From NCBI RefSeq assembly GCF_007989105.1, contig NZ_BJVK01000003.1, forward strand, positions 62,001 to 126,000: a stretch of DNA of 64,000 nucleotides. The letters are read 5' to 3'. A model generated the notes under the pieces. It saw only the letters and a program-made list of their open reading frames with translations, had not been told where the DNA came from and ran no database searches. This stretch comes from Lentilactobacillus kefiri (lineage in GTDB: Bacteria; Bacillota; Bacilli; Lactobacillales; Lactobacillaceae). A program made the translations under genes and the position numbers. Shown here piece by piece: positions 18,514 to 26,583 of the stretch. Each line of letters begins with the position of its first letter. Positions within the stretch are counted from its first letter, which is position 1.

Positions 18514-19470
18514 ATGACGAATTATTATAGTTTTAGCATTGACGATGTGGTGACTTTTATGGTTGGCGGTATTTTTTCCGCTCATAAAGGATGGAAGCAT
18601 AATCCGAGATATCATCATGGTGATTTTGAATTAATTATTTGTACAAAAGGCAAGCTTCACTTACGGGTAGCTAAACAAGAATATACCTTGGAACCCAATG
18701 ACCTTTTGTTGGTCCCACCATATATTCTAATGTCTGGAACCGAGCCATCTCCTGGCGACGTTGAGTTTTACTGGCTGCATTTTATTCTGCCAAAGGACAC
18801 TAAAGTATTTGAAAGTACCAATTCTTTAACATTGTCCGATAAGGATGAAAGTCCAAAACACATTTTAATTCCTCAACAATTCAAAATTCCAAATCTTGAT
18901 TATTTAACGATTTTGATTCATCAGCTTCTTAACACCAACCAAAAGAATGCGTATGACCGAAAGATGGCCAACTATTTCATAACGATGATTATCATGAGTA
19001 TTAGTAAGTTAACGCTCAACCAGCTGGACTTTAAAACCAAAGATACCGAACGGATTAATCGCCTAAAGGAATGGATTCGAACCAATCTTTACAAGTCACC
19101 GACGGTTCAAGACATGGCCGATGTCATGCAGCTCAATCCCCAGTACCTTTCCCGGCTGTTCAAAAAAGTGGTTGGAATCCCGCCAAAACAGTATGTCCTG
19201 CAGCTCAAACTGCATACCGCCCAAGCCTTATTGATCAAAACCAATTTATCAATCAAAGAAATATCTGCGAATGCCTATTTTGAAGGCGAAAAATTGTTCA
19301 TGAGACAATTTAAGCAGTTGACAGGAATGACTCCTAGTGAATACCGGGCTCAATTCGATGAAATTTATCACAATAATCAAGTCATCAGCCCGACTTTGCC
19401 AATTCCAGAAGAGATTACCAAGCATCTCAAGGATGTCCCTGATTTTGGTGAGGCACCGCAGCAAAAATAA
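18514..19470 (+). CDS. AraC-family transcriptional regulator
   Basis: A 318-residue regulator: cupin-like sensor domain in the N-terminal half (HGDFELIICTKGKLHLRV, LEPNDLLLVPPYILMSG) and a C-terminal AraC domain (about residues 190-290: VQDMADVMQLNPQYLSRLFKK, IKEISANAYFEGEKLFMRQFK) ending in the signature GMTPSEYRAQF. The start at 18514 is chosen for AAGGTGG five bases upstream; the frame is open for 18 more codons without such a site. It is divergent from the MFS-GH127 operon and is its likely activator. The C-terminal 30 residues after the AraC signature are proline-rich and of unknown role. Confidence 0.92.
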   Translation: MTNYYSFSIDDVVTFMVGGIFSAHKGWKHNPRYHHGDFELIICTKGKLHLRVAKQEYTLEPNDLLLVPPYILMSGTEPSPGDVEFYWLHFILPKDTKVFESTNSLTLSDKDESPKHILIPQQFKIPNLDYLTILIHQLLNTNQKNAYDRKMANYFITMIIMSISKLTLNQLDFKTKDTERINRLKEWIRTNLYKSPTVQDMADVMQLNPQYLSRLFKKVVGIPPKQYVLQLKLHTAQALLIKTNLSIKEISANAYFEGEKLFMRQFKQLTGMTPSEYRAQFDEIYHNNQVISPTLPIPEEITKHLKDVPDFGEAPQQK

Positions 19471-19512
19471 AAGGAATCACATGTCAGGATAATGGCATGT
19501 GACTCCTTTTTT
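19470..19512. terminator. Terminator after the second AraC gene
   Basis: The arms AAGGAATCACATG (19471-19483) and CATGTGACTCCTT (19496-19508) pair with one mismatch and are followed by a T run. It lies just past the AraC stop and can also serve the convergent small membrane-protein gene. Confidence 0.88.
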
Positions 19513-19532
19513 CTAATTATTTAATTTATCCA

Positions 19533-19868
19533 TCAGGCACTTGCGTTAATTCGCTTATCCCAAAGATAAAAGCCAACCGCAACAATTGGACCAAAGAAAT
19601 CATAGGCGAGCAGCAAGGCAATTGCTAAAAAGAAATTGACCTCATCGATATGATCCCCTTTTTGCCGGGCAGTTTCTTGAGAAACTGGCCGTAAGCCACG
19701 GAATTTCATTAGGTAAATCTGACAGATCCAGGACAGAATCAGCCAGGCTAATACCAGGCCGATTCGAAGTGTAAAGCTGCCATCAGGGTTTGAACAATAC
19801 AGGAAATAAATGCCTGCAATCATGATTGTTTGAAACGCCACCCTGATTAGATAAATTGGTTTGTTCAT
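19533..19868 (-). CDS. Small membrane protein of unknown function
   Basis: A 111-residue protein with three predicted membrane helices (about residues 8-24, 33-53 and 76-101) and a hydrophilic loop rich in charged residues (RPVSQETARQKGDHIDE). AAGGAG precedes the ATG. I do not recognise the family. A cre-like site (19911-19924) lies 43 bp upstream, within an inverted repeat GATCTCA/TGAGATC (19897-19917). It may therefore belong to the same carbon-controlled regulon as the neighbouring glycosidases. Confidence 0.75.
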   Translation of the reverse strand: MNKPIYLIRVAFQTIMIAGIYFLYCSNPDGSFTLRIGLVLAWLILSWICQIYLMKFRGLRPVSQETARQKGDHIDEVNFFLAIALLLAYDFFGPIVAVGFYLWDKRINASA

Positions 19869-19910
19869 TCTTATTCTCCTTGTCTAAAACCACTTGGATC
19901 TCAAAAAACA

Positions 19911-19924
19911 TGAGATCGCTTTCA
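19911..19924 (-). promoter_or_regulatory. cre-like site upstream of the small membrane protein gene
   Basis: TGAGATCGCTTTCA matches 13 of 14 positions of TGWAANCGNTNWCA. The first seven bases also form the right arm of the inverted repeat GATCTCA-N7-TGAGATC. Confidence 0.6.
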
Positions 19925-20072
19925 AAAAGTATTTTACAGTGAATCAATCGATTATGTAATCAATAATCTAACCAGGCATTTATAATAATGCACTCGCCTT
20001 TTGACTCATAACCAAACGTAAAAAGCCGTTTTCACCATTAGTGGCCTTGTTAATTCATAGTTTGACCACAAA

Positions 20073-20110
20073 AAGTCCCTGCTGAAAACAAACACTTCCA
20101 GCAGGGACTT
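20073..20110 (-). terminator. Terminator of the GH36 gene
   Basis: The arms 20073-20084 and 20099-20110 form a perfect 12-bp GC-rich stem with a 14-nt loop, followed by a T run on the minus strand, 29 bp after the GH36 stop. Confidence 0.9.
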
Positions 20111-20138
20111 AGTGTAATTATTTAAATAGATGTCGTCT

Positions 20139-22247
20139 TTATCCTAAAGTGATGTGGTATAGACGAGCCATCTTTGGCTTTGAAAAGTTGACTTTCAAAG
20201 TATTGTTTTCAACATTAAACTTGCTCTTCCCATCTTTTTCAGGATAGATTTGATCAATGCTTTGGATATTTCCATACTTTTCAAGTGAAACTTCGTGTTC
20301 TGGTTGATCACCTTTTCCATGCCAAACAGCAAGGTAAAGTTCATGGTCGCCTTTCAGTCCATAGCTAAACCATTCATCGTCCAAACGATCCAGTCCATCT
20401 GGCCAAATTGGCAGCATTTCTGGAATCTTTTCCCGATAAGTTTTATATACTTTAATTCCTTCAGCAACTAAGTCTAATCGATGTTCATCAAGCTTATTCA
20501 AGAAACCACTTTGATGAATTCGGACTAACATTGCGTTAACCATATTAAAGATGACCTCTTCATCATCCCCTTGCTTAAGAGGATATGACCAGATCGCACA
20601 TTGTTCTGGAGTAACCACAGATGGTCCTACAGAAGCGATGTTTCCATTTCTGAGGTAATCAGTTTGGTCCGTCATTGACTGGATACTGTGTCGTTGAAGC
20701 ATTGCGTAATCATGACGCATACCACCACTACCACAGTTTTCAATAACCAGATCAGGGTATCTTGCAAAAATACTGTCAAGCCACTTCAAATATGCACGGT
20801 TGTGTTCAAGCAGACCATCACCAAAACTATCGGAATCAATTTCTGTTCCGATTCCAGTCGTAATGTTGTAGTCCATCTTAATGTAACCAACACCGTACTC
20901 TTCTACCAAACGCTTAACAACTTTATCGGCAAATGCTCGAACTTCTGGGTTTCTAAAGTCCAAATGGTAACGATCACAATCAATAATTCGCTTACCATGA
21001 CGCATAAAGAACCAGTCATCAGGAAGTTTATTGGCAATTGGTGAATTAATTCCGATTACTTCAATTTCCAACCATAATCCGGGAGTTAAACCTTTGTCGC
21101 GAATATATTGGATTGTTTTTTCGATGCCATTTGGGAAACGTTTCTTTGATGGCAGCCATTCGCCGACACTGTCCCACCAATAGCCATCAGCATACCAGCC
21201 ACAGTCAACGACAAAATAGTCACAGCCAATTTTTTCTGCAGCATCAATGAGTGGTCGCTCGTTTTCTTCGGTTGGATCACCCATTAAAGCATTCATATAA
21301 TCATTGAAAATAACAGGTAACTTTTTATCATCTTCGTTAGGTTTTCGAATCAAACGACGATATTTAGTCATTTGTTGAAGAGCATCCTCAAAATCACCCT
21401 CAACTTGACCAAAAGCAACTTTGGTTGTTTCAAATGATTCGCCGGGAGCTAAGTTCTTCCACCAATTATTATCAAATTCTTCTGGTCCTGAAAGGCGAAT
21501 ATTCAGTAAGTCACCGTTATTGCCATCGGTGAGCTCATAATGCCAAGCACCCTTACTTTCGATTTGCCAAACAGCCGACATATTTGTATGCGTGTTAGTC
21601 AATATACCGTTTGGAGAGTATTCAGAACATGACCAAGATGAATTGTTATTAACGCTAACTCTTTGAGAAGAGTTTCGTTGATTTTGACCGCCATTTGACC
21701 ACCAATCAAGGCCGGCGTCCTTCAAAGTTCTGCTTTCCCACTGAGCTTCAGCTTGCCACTTGTTATGTGGAGTATACAAGACGTTATGAGTCACATAATT
21801 ATTACCCATGTCGCCACCCTGGTTAATTCCAGTCATTGCGTATGATGAAATATATTCAATTCCAAGGTCTTTGGAGCCTGTGTTTTTAACAGTGACCCAA
21901 GTTCTTACAATGGCAGAGCTGTCATAAAGTCTGTAGTAATTTGTGACCGTTACGTTCGTATTTGAATCTTCAGTAACGATCGTTAACAGCTTACCATTAC
22001 TCAATTCTTCAACATTATGTGATGCATATTTAAGATCTGATCCAGGGGTTGAGTTAACAAGATTGATTCCCTTATGATGAAAGTTTTCACCAGTAATTTG
22101 TAACTCGGTAATGATTAATTCTTGTTTTTGGGCATCAGATAATGACTTCAAATCATTTTGATTCATCTTAACCAGTGCTACATGTTGGTTATCAAGAATC
22201 TCAAATTCCATTTGAGCGCTATCTGTGTCAACAGCAATGTTTTTCAT
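20139..22247 (-). CDS. GH36 family glycosidase (alpha-galactosidase type)
   Basis: A 702-residue intracellular enzyme with the three GH36 parts: N-terminal beta-sandwich (about 1-290), TIM barrel (about 310-640) and C-terminal beta domain. The nucleophile is Asp459 in GYIKMDYN and the acid/base is Asp527 in MTDQTDY, after the ENCGSGGMRHDYAMLQRHS segment. The canonical KWD triad reads KMD here. The family is mainly alpha-galactosidases; beta-L-arabinopyranosidases exist in the same clan and are structurally equivalent at C1-C4. In this neighbourhood the enzyme could remove galactose or arabinopyranose from a disaccharide whose other half is arabinofuranose. It is monocistronic, with a terminator downstream and a cre-like site 27 bp upstream. 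Confidence 0.9.
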   Translation of the reverse strand: MKNIAVDTDSAQMEFEILDNQHVALVKMNQNDLKSLSDAQKQELIITELQITGENFHHKGINLVNSTPGSDLKYASHNVEELSNGKLLTIVTEDSNTNVTVTNYYRLYDSSAIVRTWVTVKNTGSKDLGIEYISSYAMTGINQGGDMGNNYVTHNVLYTPHNKWQAEAQWESRTLKDAGLDWWSNGGQNQRNSSQRVSVNNNSSWSCSEYSPNGILTNTHTNMSAVWQIESKGAWHYELTDGNNGDLLNIRLSGPEEFDNNWWKNLAPGESFETTKVAFGQVEGDFEDALQQMTKYRRLIRKPNEDDKKLPVIFNDYMNALMGDPTEENERPLIDAAEKIGCDYFVVDCGWYADGYWWDSVGEWLPSKKRFPNGIEKTIQYIRDKGLTPGLWLEIEVIGINSPIANKLPDDWFFMRHGKRIIDCDRYHLDFRNPEVRAFADKVVKRLVEEYGVGYIKMDYNITTGIGTEIDSDSFGDGLLEHNRAYLKWLDSIFARYPDLVIENCGSGGMRHDYAMLQRHSIQSMTDQTDYLRNGNIASVGPSVVTPEQCAIWSYPLKQGDDEEVIFNMVNAMLVRIHQSGFLNKLDEHRLDLVAEGIKVYKTYREKIPEMLPIWPDGLDRLDDEWFSYGLKGDHELYLAVWHGKGDQPEHEVSLEKYGNIQSIDQIYPEKDGKSKFNVENNTLKVNFSKPKMARLYHITLG

Positions 22248-22560
22248 ATATTTCTCCTTTTATAATAATTAATAAAAAGCGTTTACATAAGTAAGTTTAT
22301 TCTACCAATATATGATAGGAAACTGCTTGAATGATAGGTTTAGTTCAATAACATGACATTCGCCGTGTTAATCAATAAATTGACATCGAGGAAATCTACC
22401 AACATAAGGCTGTCTTGCAGTAAAAGACAGCCATCCAACCAGACTCACTATTAGAATATCATGTAATTCTAAACAAGCAAGATAGAGATACAGCCCAAGT
22501 TGAAAATCCGGCGTTTTCATTTAATGCAAATCCTCGTTATGGCCCGACCCGACTACATAA
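22248..22560. promoter_or_regulatory. GH36 control region
   Basis: Moving away from the GH36 start there is AAAAGGAG, then a cre-like site (22274-22287) and a possible -10 (TAGAAT, 22299-22304). Two direct repeats of ATGATAGG follow at 22312-22319 and 22331-22338 (period 19 bp), flanking the expected -35 position as AraC-type sites do. Further out are hairpins GGCTGTCTT/AAGACAGCC (22408-22432) and TTAGAAT/ATTCTAA (22451-22472). No gene is visible. Confidence 0.55.
22274..22287 (-). promoter_or_regulatory. cre-like site of the GH36 gene
   Basis: AAAAAGCGTTTACA matches 12 of 14 consensus positions. It lies downstream of the likely -10, a position where CcpA would block elongation. Confidence 0.55.
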
Positions 22561-22564
22561 CACA

Positions 22565-22605
22565 AAAGAACCAATGATGAGAAAACCCCTCACCACTGGT
22601 TCTTT
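22565..22605 (-). terminator. Terminator of the oleate hydratase gene
   Basis: The arms AAAGAACCA and TGGTTCTTT, with an inner TGAG/CTCA stem, lie 40-80 bp past the ohyA stop and are followed by T residues on the minus strand. Confidence 0.75.
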
Positions 22606-22643
22606 AACATTATGCTCTGGGATCATCCAGGCATATCATTCAC

Positions 22644-24338
22644 TTATTCAAACATCTTCTTGGTTGCCTTTGCCAAAGTCTTAACATCCTTATCGTAACG
22701 AGGATTTTTAACCAATTTGGCCATTGGCACGCCGGCAAAGTGGTAAGCCGCAATTTCGCCTGAACGAACGGCACTTTGTTCAGTGAAGACCATCTGGTAT
22801 GGCTGTTCGACAAATTCACCGGTAAATGCCAAGTTAGTTGAATGTTCTGGAATGACCTTTGGCCGATCAGTCTTGGCTCGGTTATTGAACAAAGCTGAAG
22901 CATAAGGCATATATGATGGAATGCAGTTAATCACACTATCCATGATTGCCTGCTTCTTATCCATAATGTTACCTGGTCCCGGATCGACTTTGGAAAGTTG
23001 ACCAAGGAGCTCTTCAACCATTTCTTTACCGGTCATCTTGATGTACTGTTTATCAACAAATTCACCGGTTCGACGTGGATACAGGAAGTAGCCCCAAATA
23101 ACCGATTCATTTGGTTTTTGAGTTGTGAAATGAGGTTGGTGGTGAACCACGATCGACATGTTCACGTCCTTGTTACCCATTGGTGTAATTGGTGAAGTCG
23201 AAATAAACGAATTCAGCGCATTACCTGGAACTTGAGTGGTAATCCGGGTAATTTCATTCAACAAGGTATGGTCCTTGGTGGTCAACGTGAAGCTGACCCA
23301 TTCACTGGCATTTCTGTCATTGAAGAATTTATCGGGATTCCCCAAGTTGTAGAACCGGTTAGTAGCTTTCTTCCACAGACTGGCTGCTGCACCATAGTCC
23401 ATATTTTCCGGAGCTGGGGTATTGAAATCACCCAAGGTAGCCGAATCAGTAATTGATCCATTGGTAAAGATCACAGCGGTATCGTCATCAACCGGCACAT
23501 CCTCTTCCTCGCCGGTTTCAGTATTGGTCATCCGCAATGCAGTAACGGTAATTTCATCCTGCATTGGGGTATTCTTAAATTCAAAATTCGTTACTCGACG
23601 ATTCAAAACGATCTTGACGCCCTGATCCTTCAAGTAGTTAATCAAAGACAGCATGATGCTTTCGAACTGATTGTATCGGGTTCGGTTAACACCAACCAGA
23701 TGCTCAATTTGTGTAAATTCATAGATCATTTGGTGCATGTAACGACGGAGTTCCTGAGCCGAGCTTTGAACTCTGAATGCAAAGGTTGTCTCCCACATGT
23801 ACCAGAAGTTGGTGGTAAACATGTGCGGGTCATCCTTAAAGTAATCGGCAATTGTCACATTGTCGAGCTTTTCTTCTTTGGAGTCGGGCATCAAAATCAA
23901 CTCAGTGAGTTTCATTCTGTCCTTATTATTAAGGCCCAGCTTGCCACCATTAATGATGCCTTTGCCGCCTTCCATTAACCGAGCTTTATCAAAGGTCCGG
24001 TGTTTGGCATCAAAGTCACGGGTATCTTCGGCAGCCGTCATCCCCTTCTCAGTTGCGGAAGGAATTCGGCTCAGCAAATCCATCAGGTCAACGTAAGTCC
24101 GATAGTTTAACATCCGACCGCCACGGGCGATGAACCCTTTACTGTTCTCCAATGGATGGGTCTTATTCCAATATTCATCGGCCGCTTCACTTGCGGTTGA
24201 TCCGTCGTTTGAACCGTGATCATCTAATGAATAAAACGTGATCTGGCTGCCTTTCCATTTACCTTCTTGAATTAAATAAACAGCCGCAGCCATATTAGCC
24301 AAGCCGGCACCAATCATAATTGCTTTATTTTTTGTCAT
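22644..24338 (-). CDS. ohyA: Oleate hydratase (MCRA family, FAD-dependent)
   Basis: Adds water across the cis-9 double bond of oleic (and usually linoleic) acid to give 10-hydroxy fatty acids. This detoxifies free fatty acids and is the first step of the lactobacillar hydroxy/oxo fatty acid pathway. The 564-residue product begins with the FAD-binding motif IMIGAGLANMAAAVYLI, continues with ARGGRMLNYRTY and MWETTFAFRVQSSAQELRRY, both strongly conserved in the family, and ends with the EFVEQPYQMVFTEQSAVRSGE segment. AGGAGG precedes the ATG. A 40-codon membrane-protein gene lies 27 bp upstream and is probably cotranscribed. The divergent DHA2 efflux gene and a dyad between them suggest shared control. 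Confidence 0.97.
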   Translation of the reverse strand: MTKNKAIMIGAGLANMAAAVYLIQEGKWKGSQITFYSLDDHGSNDGSTASEAADEYWNKTHPLENSKGFIARGGRMLNYRTYVDLMDLLSRIPSATEKGMTAAEDTRDFDAKHRTFDKARLMEGGKGIINGGKLGLNNKDRMKLTELILMPDSKEEKLDNVTIADYFKDDPHMFTTNFWYMWETTFAFRVQSSAQELRRYMHQMIYEFTQIEHLVGVNRTRYNQFESIMLSLINYLKDQGVKIVLNRRVTNFEFKNTPMQDEITVTALRMTNTETGEEEDVPVDDDTAVIFTNGSITDSATLGDFNTPAPENMDYGAAASLWKKATNRFYNLGNPDKFFNDRNASEWVSFTLTTKDHTLLNEITRITTQVPGNALNSFISTSPITPMGNKDVNMSIVVHHQPHFTTQKPNESVIWGYFLYPRRTGEFVDKQYIKMTGKEMVEELLGQLSKVDPGPGNIMDKKQAIMDSVINCIPSYMPYASALFNNRAKTDRPKVIPEHSTNLAFTGEFVEQPYQMVFTEQSAVRSGEIAAYHFAGVPMAKLVKNPRYDKDVKTLAKATKKMFE

Positions 24339-24365
24339 TGATAGCTCCTCCAGATCTGTTAAAGA

Positions 24366-24488
24366 TTACTTTGCTTCGTATTCATCGTACAAATGTGAAT
24401 CGTCTTCAAACCAGCCGATTGACTTCAGGAAACAAGTGCCTGCAACAACGACGCCAATCCCCGCTGCTAATAAAAACTTGTGTTTCAT
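24366..24488 (-). CDS. 40-residue single-pass membrane protein upstream of ohyA
   Basis: The ATG at 24488 follows GGGGAG nine bases upstream. The product has one hydrophobic helix (about residues 5-21) and an acidic, tyrosine-containing C-terminus (WFEDDSHLYDEYEAK). The frame stays open upstream for 40 codons, but those lack a ribosome site. It is 27 bp from ohyA. I do not recognise it. A small protein that places the hydratase at the membrane, or a translated leader, would both fit. Confidence 0.65.
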   Translation of the reverse strand: MKHKFLLAAGIGVVVAGTCFLKSIGWFEDDSHLYDEYEAK

Positions 24489-24582
24489 ATTTAATCGCTC
24501 CCCACATTGTATTTTGAGAGAAATGCGATAAGTATATTCTTCGCATCTGCCTTTATTGTAGTAGATTATTGGCATAAATGCG

Positions 24583-24626
24583 TGGACAATGTGCACACAT
24601 CTGTCCATATTTTGATAGCGCTGTCA
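24583..24626. promoter_or_regulatory. Dyad and cre-like site between ohyA and the DHA2 efflux gene
   Basis: TGGACA (24583-24588) and TGTCCA (24602-24607) flank a TGTGCACA palindrome (24590-24597), as in operators of TetR- or MarR-type repressors. TGATAGCGCTGTCA (24613-24626) matches 13 of 14 cre positions. The region lies between divergent genes; no regulator gene adjoins it. Confidence 0.5.
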
Positions 24627-24759
24627 TTGAACGTTGATATGCCACGTTTTCATAGATAATGAAACTTTTTGAAAATAATGCTTACGAGAACATTTTATTT
24701 ATGGTAGTGTAATCAATTGTCGTGATAGAAAAGTATTTATAATTAGGAGAGTCATCTTT

Positions 24760-26199
24760 ATGGAAAAATCTTTAAATACAGAACAAACTTCTGTACAAGC
24801 AAAACAAAAACAAGCAGCCAAACCGGTTGCCCGTCCATTCTTAGCTATGCTGGGAATGCTGATCGGTGGATTTGTAGGAATGCTCAGTGAAACCTCACTG
24901 AATATTGCCTTACCAAGTCTGATCGCTGAACTACATACTAGTATTGGAACCATGCAGTGGCTGGTAACCGGCTACATGCTGGTCATCGGAATTGTGTTAC
25001 CAATGTCTTCATTACTACAACGAATTTTCAGCACTCGTTCGTTAATTTTATTCGCCTTATGTGATTTCATGGTTGGAGCCGTGATTTCAGCAATGGCACC
25101 TAACTTTGCTATTTTATTAGTTGGTCGAATGATTCAAGGAATTGCCACTGGATTAATTTTGCCACTGATGTTTACCGTTGCTACACTCATCTTCCCACCT
25201 TATAAATTAGGTTCCGCAATGGGTATGATCGGATTAGTCATCATGTTTGCACCAGCCGTTGGTCCTACTTTAGCCGGTATGATTCTTGGTCTGCTTTCAT
25301 GGCACTGGATTTTCTGGTTGTTCATTCCATTCTTGTTAATTGCATTCTTCTTGGCACTTAAATTTCTGCCAAATGTTGGGGATATTACAAAGCCAAAGAT
25401 TGATTGGTTCTCACTTATCCTTTCAGCTATCGGTTTTGGTGGCTTGGTTGCCAGTGTCAGTATGGCCAGTGACGCCGGCTGGGGTTCACCACGAGTATTG
25501 GGAACCTTAGTTGTTGCCATTATCGTATTAGCCTTGTATATTCGACGTCAATTGGGTTCGAAATCTCCTATTTTGAATTTCAGAGTATTTAAAAAGAGTC
25601 AATTTACCATTGGTTCCATCTTGGTTATGTTGGATTTCGCCATTATCTTGTCATCAATGTACTTATTGCCAATGTTCTGGCAAAATGGATTGGCTATTCC
25701 AGTTGCCATGACCGGTATTGTCATGCTGCCTGGTGGAGTTGTAAATGCGATTGTTTCAGCAATTTCTGGTCGATTCTCTGATATTGTCAGTACAAAGCTT
25801 CTTACCACTCTTGGATTTGGAGTTACTATCATCGGATTGATCATGTTGCTGTTGGCAAGTTCTACATCACCAATGTGGTACGTTATCGTTGCCCACATTG
25901 TCATTATGATGGGAGTTCCGTTAGCAATGTCACCCGCCCAAACTTTCGGTTTGAGTGCTTTGGATGAAAAAACTTCTGGAGATGGAAGTACTATTATGAA
26001 CACTTTCCAACAAATTATTGGTGCTATGGCAACTGCCATCGCAACCAGCTTGTTGGCATTCGGAAATAATGCAGCCGGAAACGTCAGCCACCAAATTGCC
26101 TTTACCAACGGTGTTCATGTTGGTTTATGGTTCACTTTGATTGTCGCAGCTGCCGCATTCTTATTGTCATTTACCGTTAAAGATCATAAACGTGCTTAA
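24760..26199 (+). CDS. DHA2-family (EmrB/QacA-type) multidrug efflux transporter
   Basis: A 479-residue membrane protein with about 14 hydrophobic segments, as in the 14-TMS DHA2 branch of the MFS. It carries SETSLNIALPSLIAELHTSIGTMQWLVTGYML, the family's motif in helix 1-2, and GPTLAGMILGLLSWHWIFWL, the motif C region. The ATG follows TAGGAGAG. It is monocistronic and divergent from the ohyA pair, which suggests a role against amphipathic compounds such as fatty acids or bile salts. That substrate is an inference from position only. Confidence 0.9.
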   Translation: MEKSLNTEQTSVQAKQKQAAKPVARPFLAMLGMLIGGFVGMLSETSLNIALPSLIAELHTSIGTMQWLVTGYMLVIGIVLPMSSLLQRIFSTRSLILFALCDFMVGAVISAMAPNFAILLVGRMIQGIATGLILPLMFTVATLIFPPYKLGSAMGMIGLVIMFAPAVGPTLAGMILGLLSWHWIFWLFIPFLLIAFFLALKFLPNVGDITKPKIDWFSLILSAIGFGGLVASVSMASDAGWGSPRVLGTLVVAIIVLALYIRRQLGSKSPILNFRVFKKSQFTIGSILVMLDFAIILSSMYLLPMFWQNGLAIPVAMTGIVMLPGGVVNAIVSAISGRFSDIVSTKLLTTLGFGVTIIGLIMLLLASSTSPMWYVIVAHIVIMMGVPLAMSPAQTFGLSALDEKTSGDGSTIMNTFQQIIGAMATAIATSLLAFGNNAAGNVSHQIAFTNGVHVGLWFTLIVAAAAFLLSFTVKDHKRA

Positions 26200-26223
26200 T
26201 TTAATATAAAAATCAAGGCTCTT

Positions 26224-26276
26224 TATCAACCGAGGTTGATACCAGCTTAAAAGCAAATCCAAACGGGTTTGCTTTT
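26224..26276 (+). terminator. Tandem hairpins after the DHA2 gene
   Basis: A perfect 7-bp hairpin TATCAAC/GTTGATA (26224-26241) is followed by a 12-bp terminator stem AAAAGCAAATCC/GGGTTTGCTTTT (26249-26276) and T residues. Confidence 0.8.
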
Positions 26277-26583
26277 CTTTTGCATTCTTTTAATTAAACA
26301 ATTAATTCCATCTTTATACGATGGCGGACAAAGTTTCGATGGCAGATGTGGTTATGCTAATTGTCTTAACATTATGATTAACATAAATTCCAGATTCTGA
26401 ATATAAAGTTGAGTGCGTTTTCATAATAGTGCTGAAAAGGATTGAACCGCTTTCAAAAAAGTCAAAAAACACAACCAAATATACGACTTTGGTGGATTGG
26501 ATTTTGATTCTGGAACCGTTATCATTAATACTTGATTAGCTGATCAGTAATTCTTATTAAATCATAATTGAGGAGTGATTCTT
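26277..26583 (+). promoter_or_regulatory. Promoter region of the secreted GH39-like gene
   Basis: A sigma-A-like promoter is visible as TTGATT (26532-26537), 17 bp, TATTAA (26555-26560). Two cre-like sites lie upstream: TGAGTGCGTTTTCA (26410-26423) and TTGAACCGCTTTCA (26442-26455), each 12 of 14. A direct repeat CGATGGC occurs at 26319-26325 and 26337-26343 (period 18 bp). No gene is visible. Confidence 0.55.

Noticed and set aside
24489-24608. A 40-codon extension of the small protein upstream of ohyA
   Set aside because: The extension has no ribosome site while GGGGAG stands before the internal ATG.
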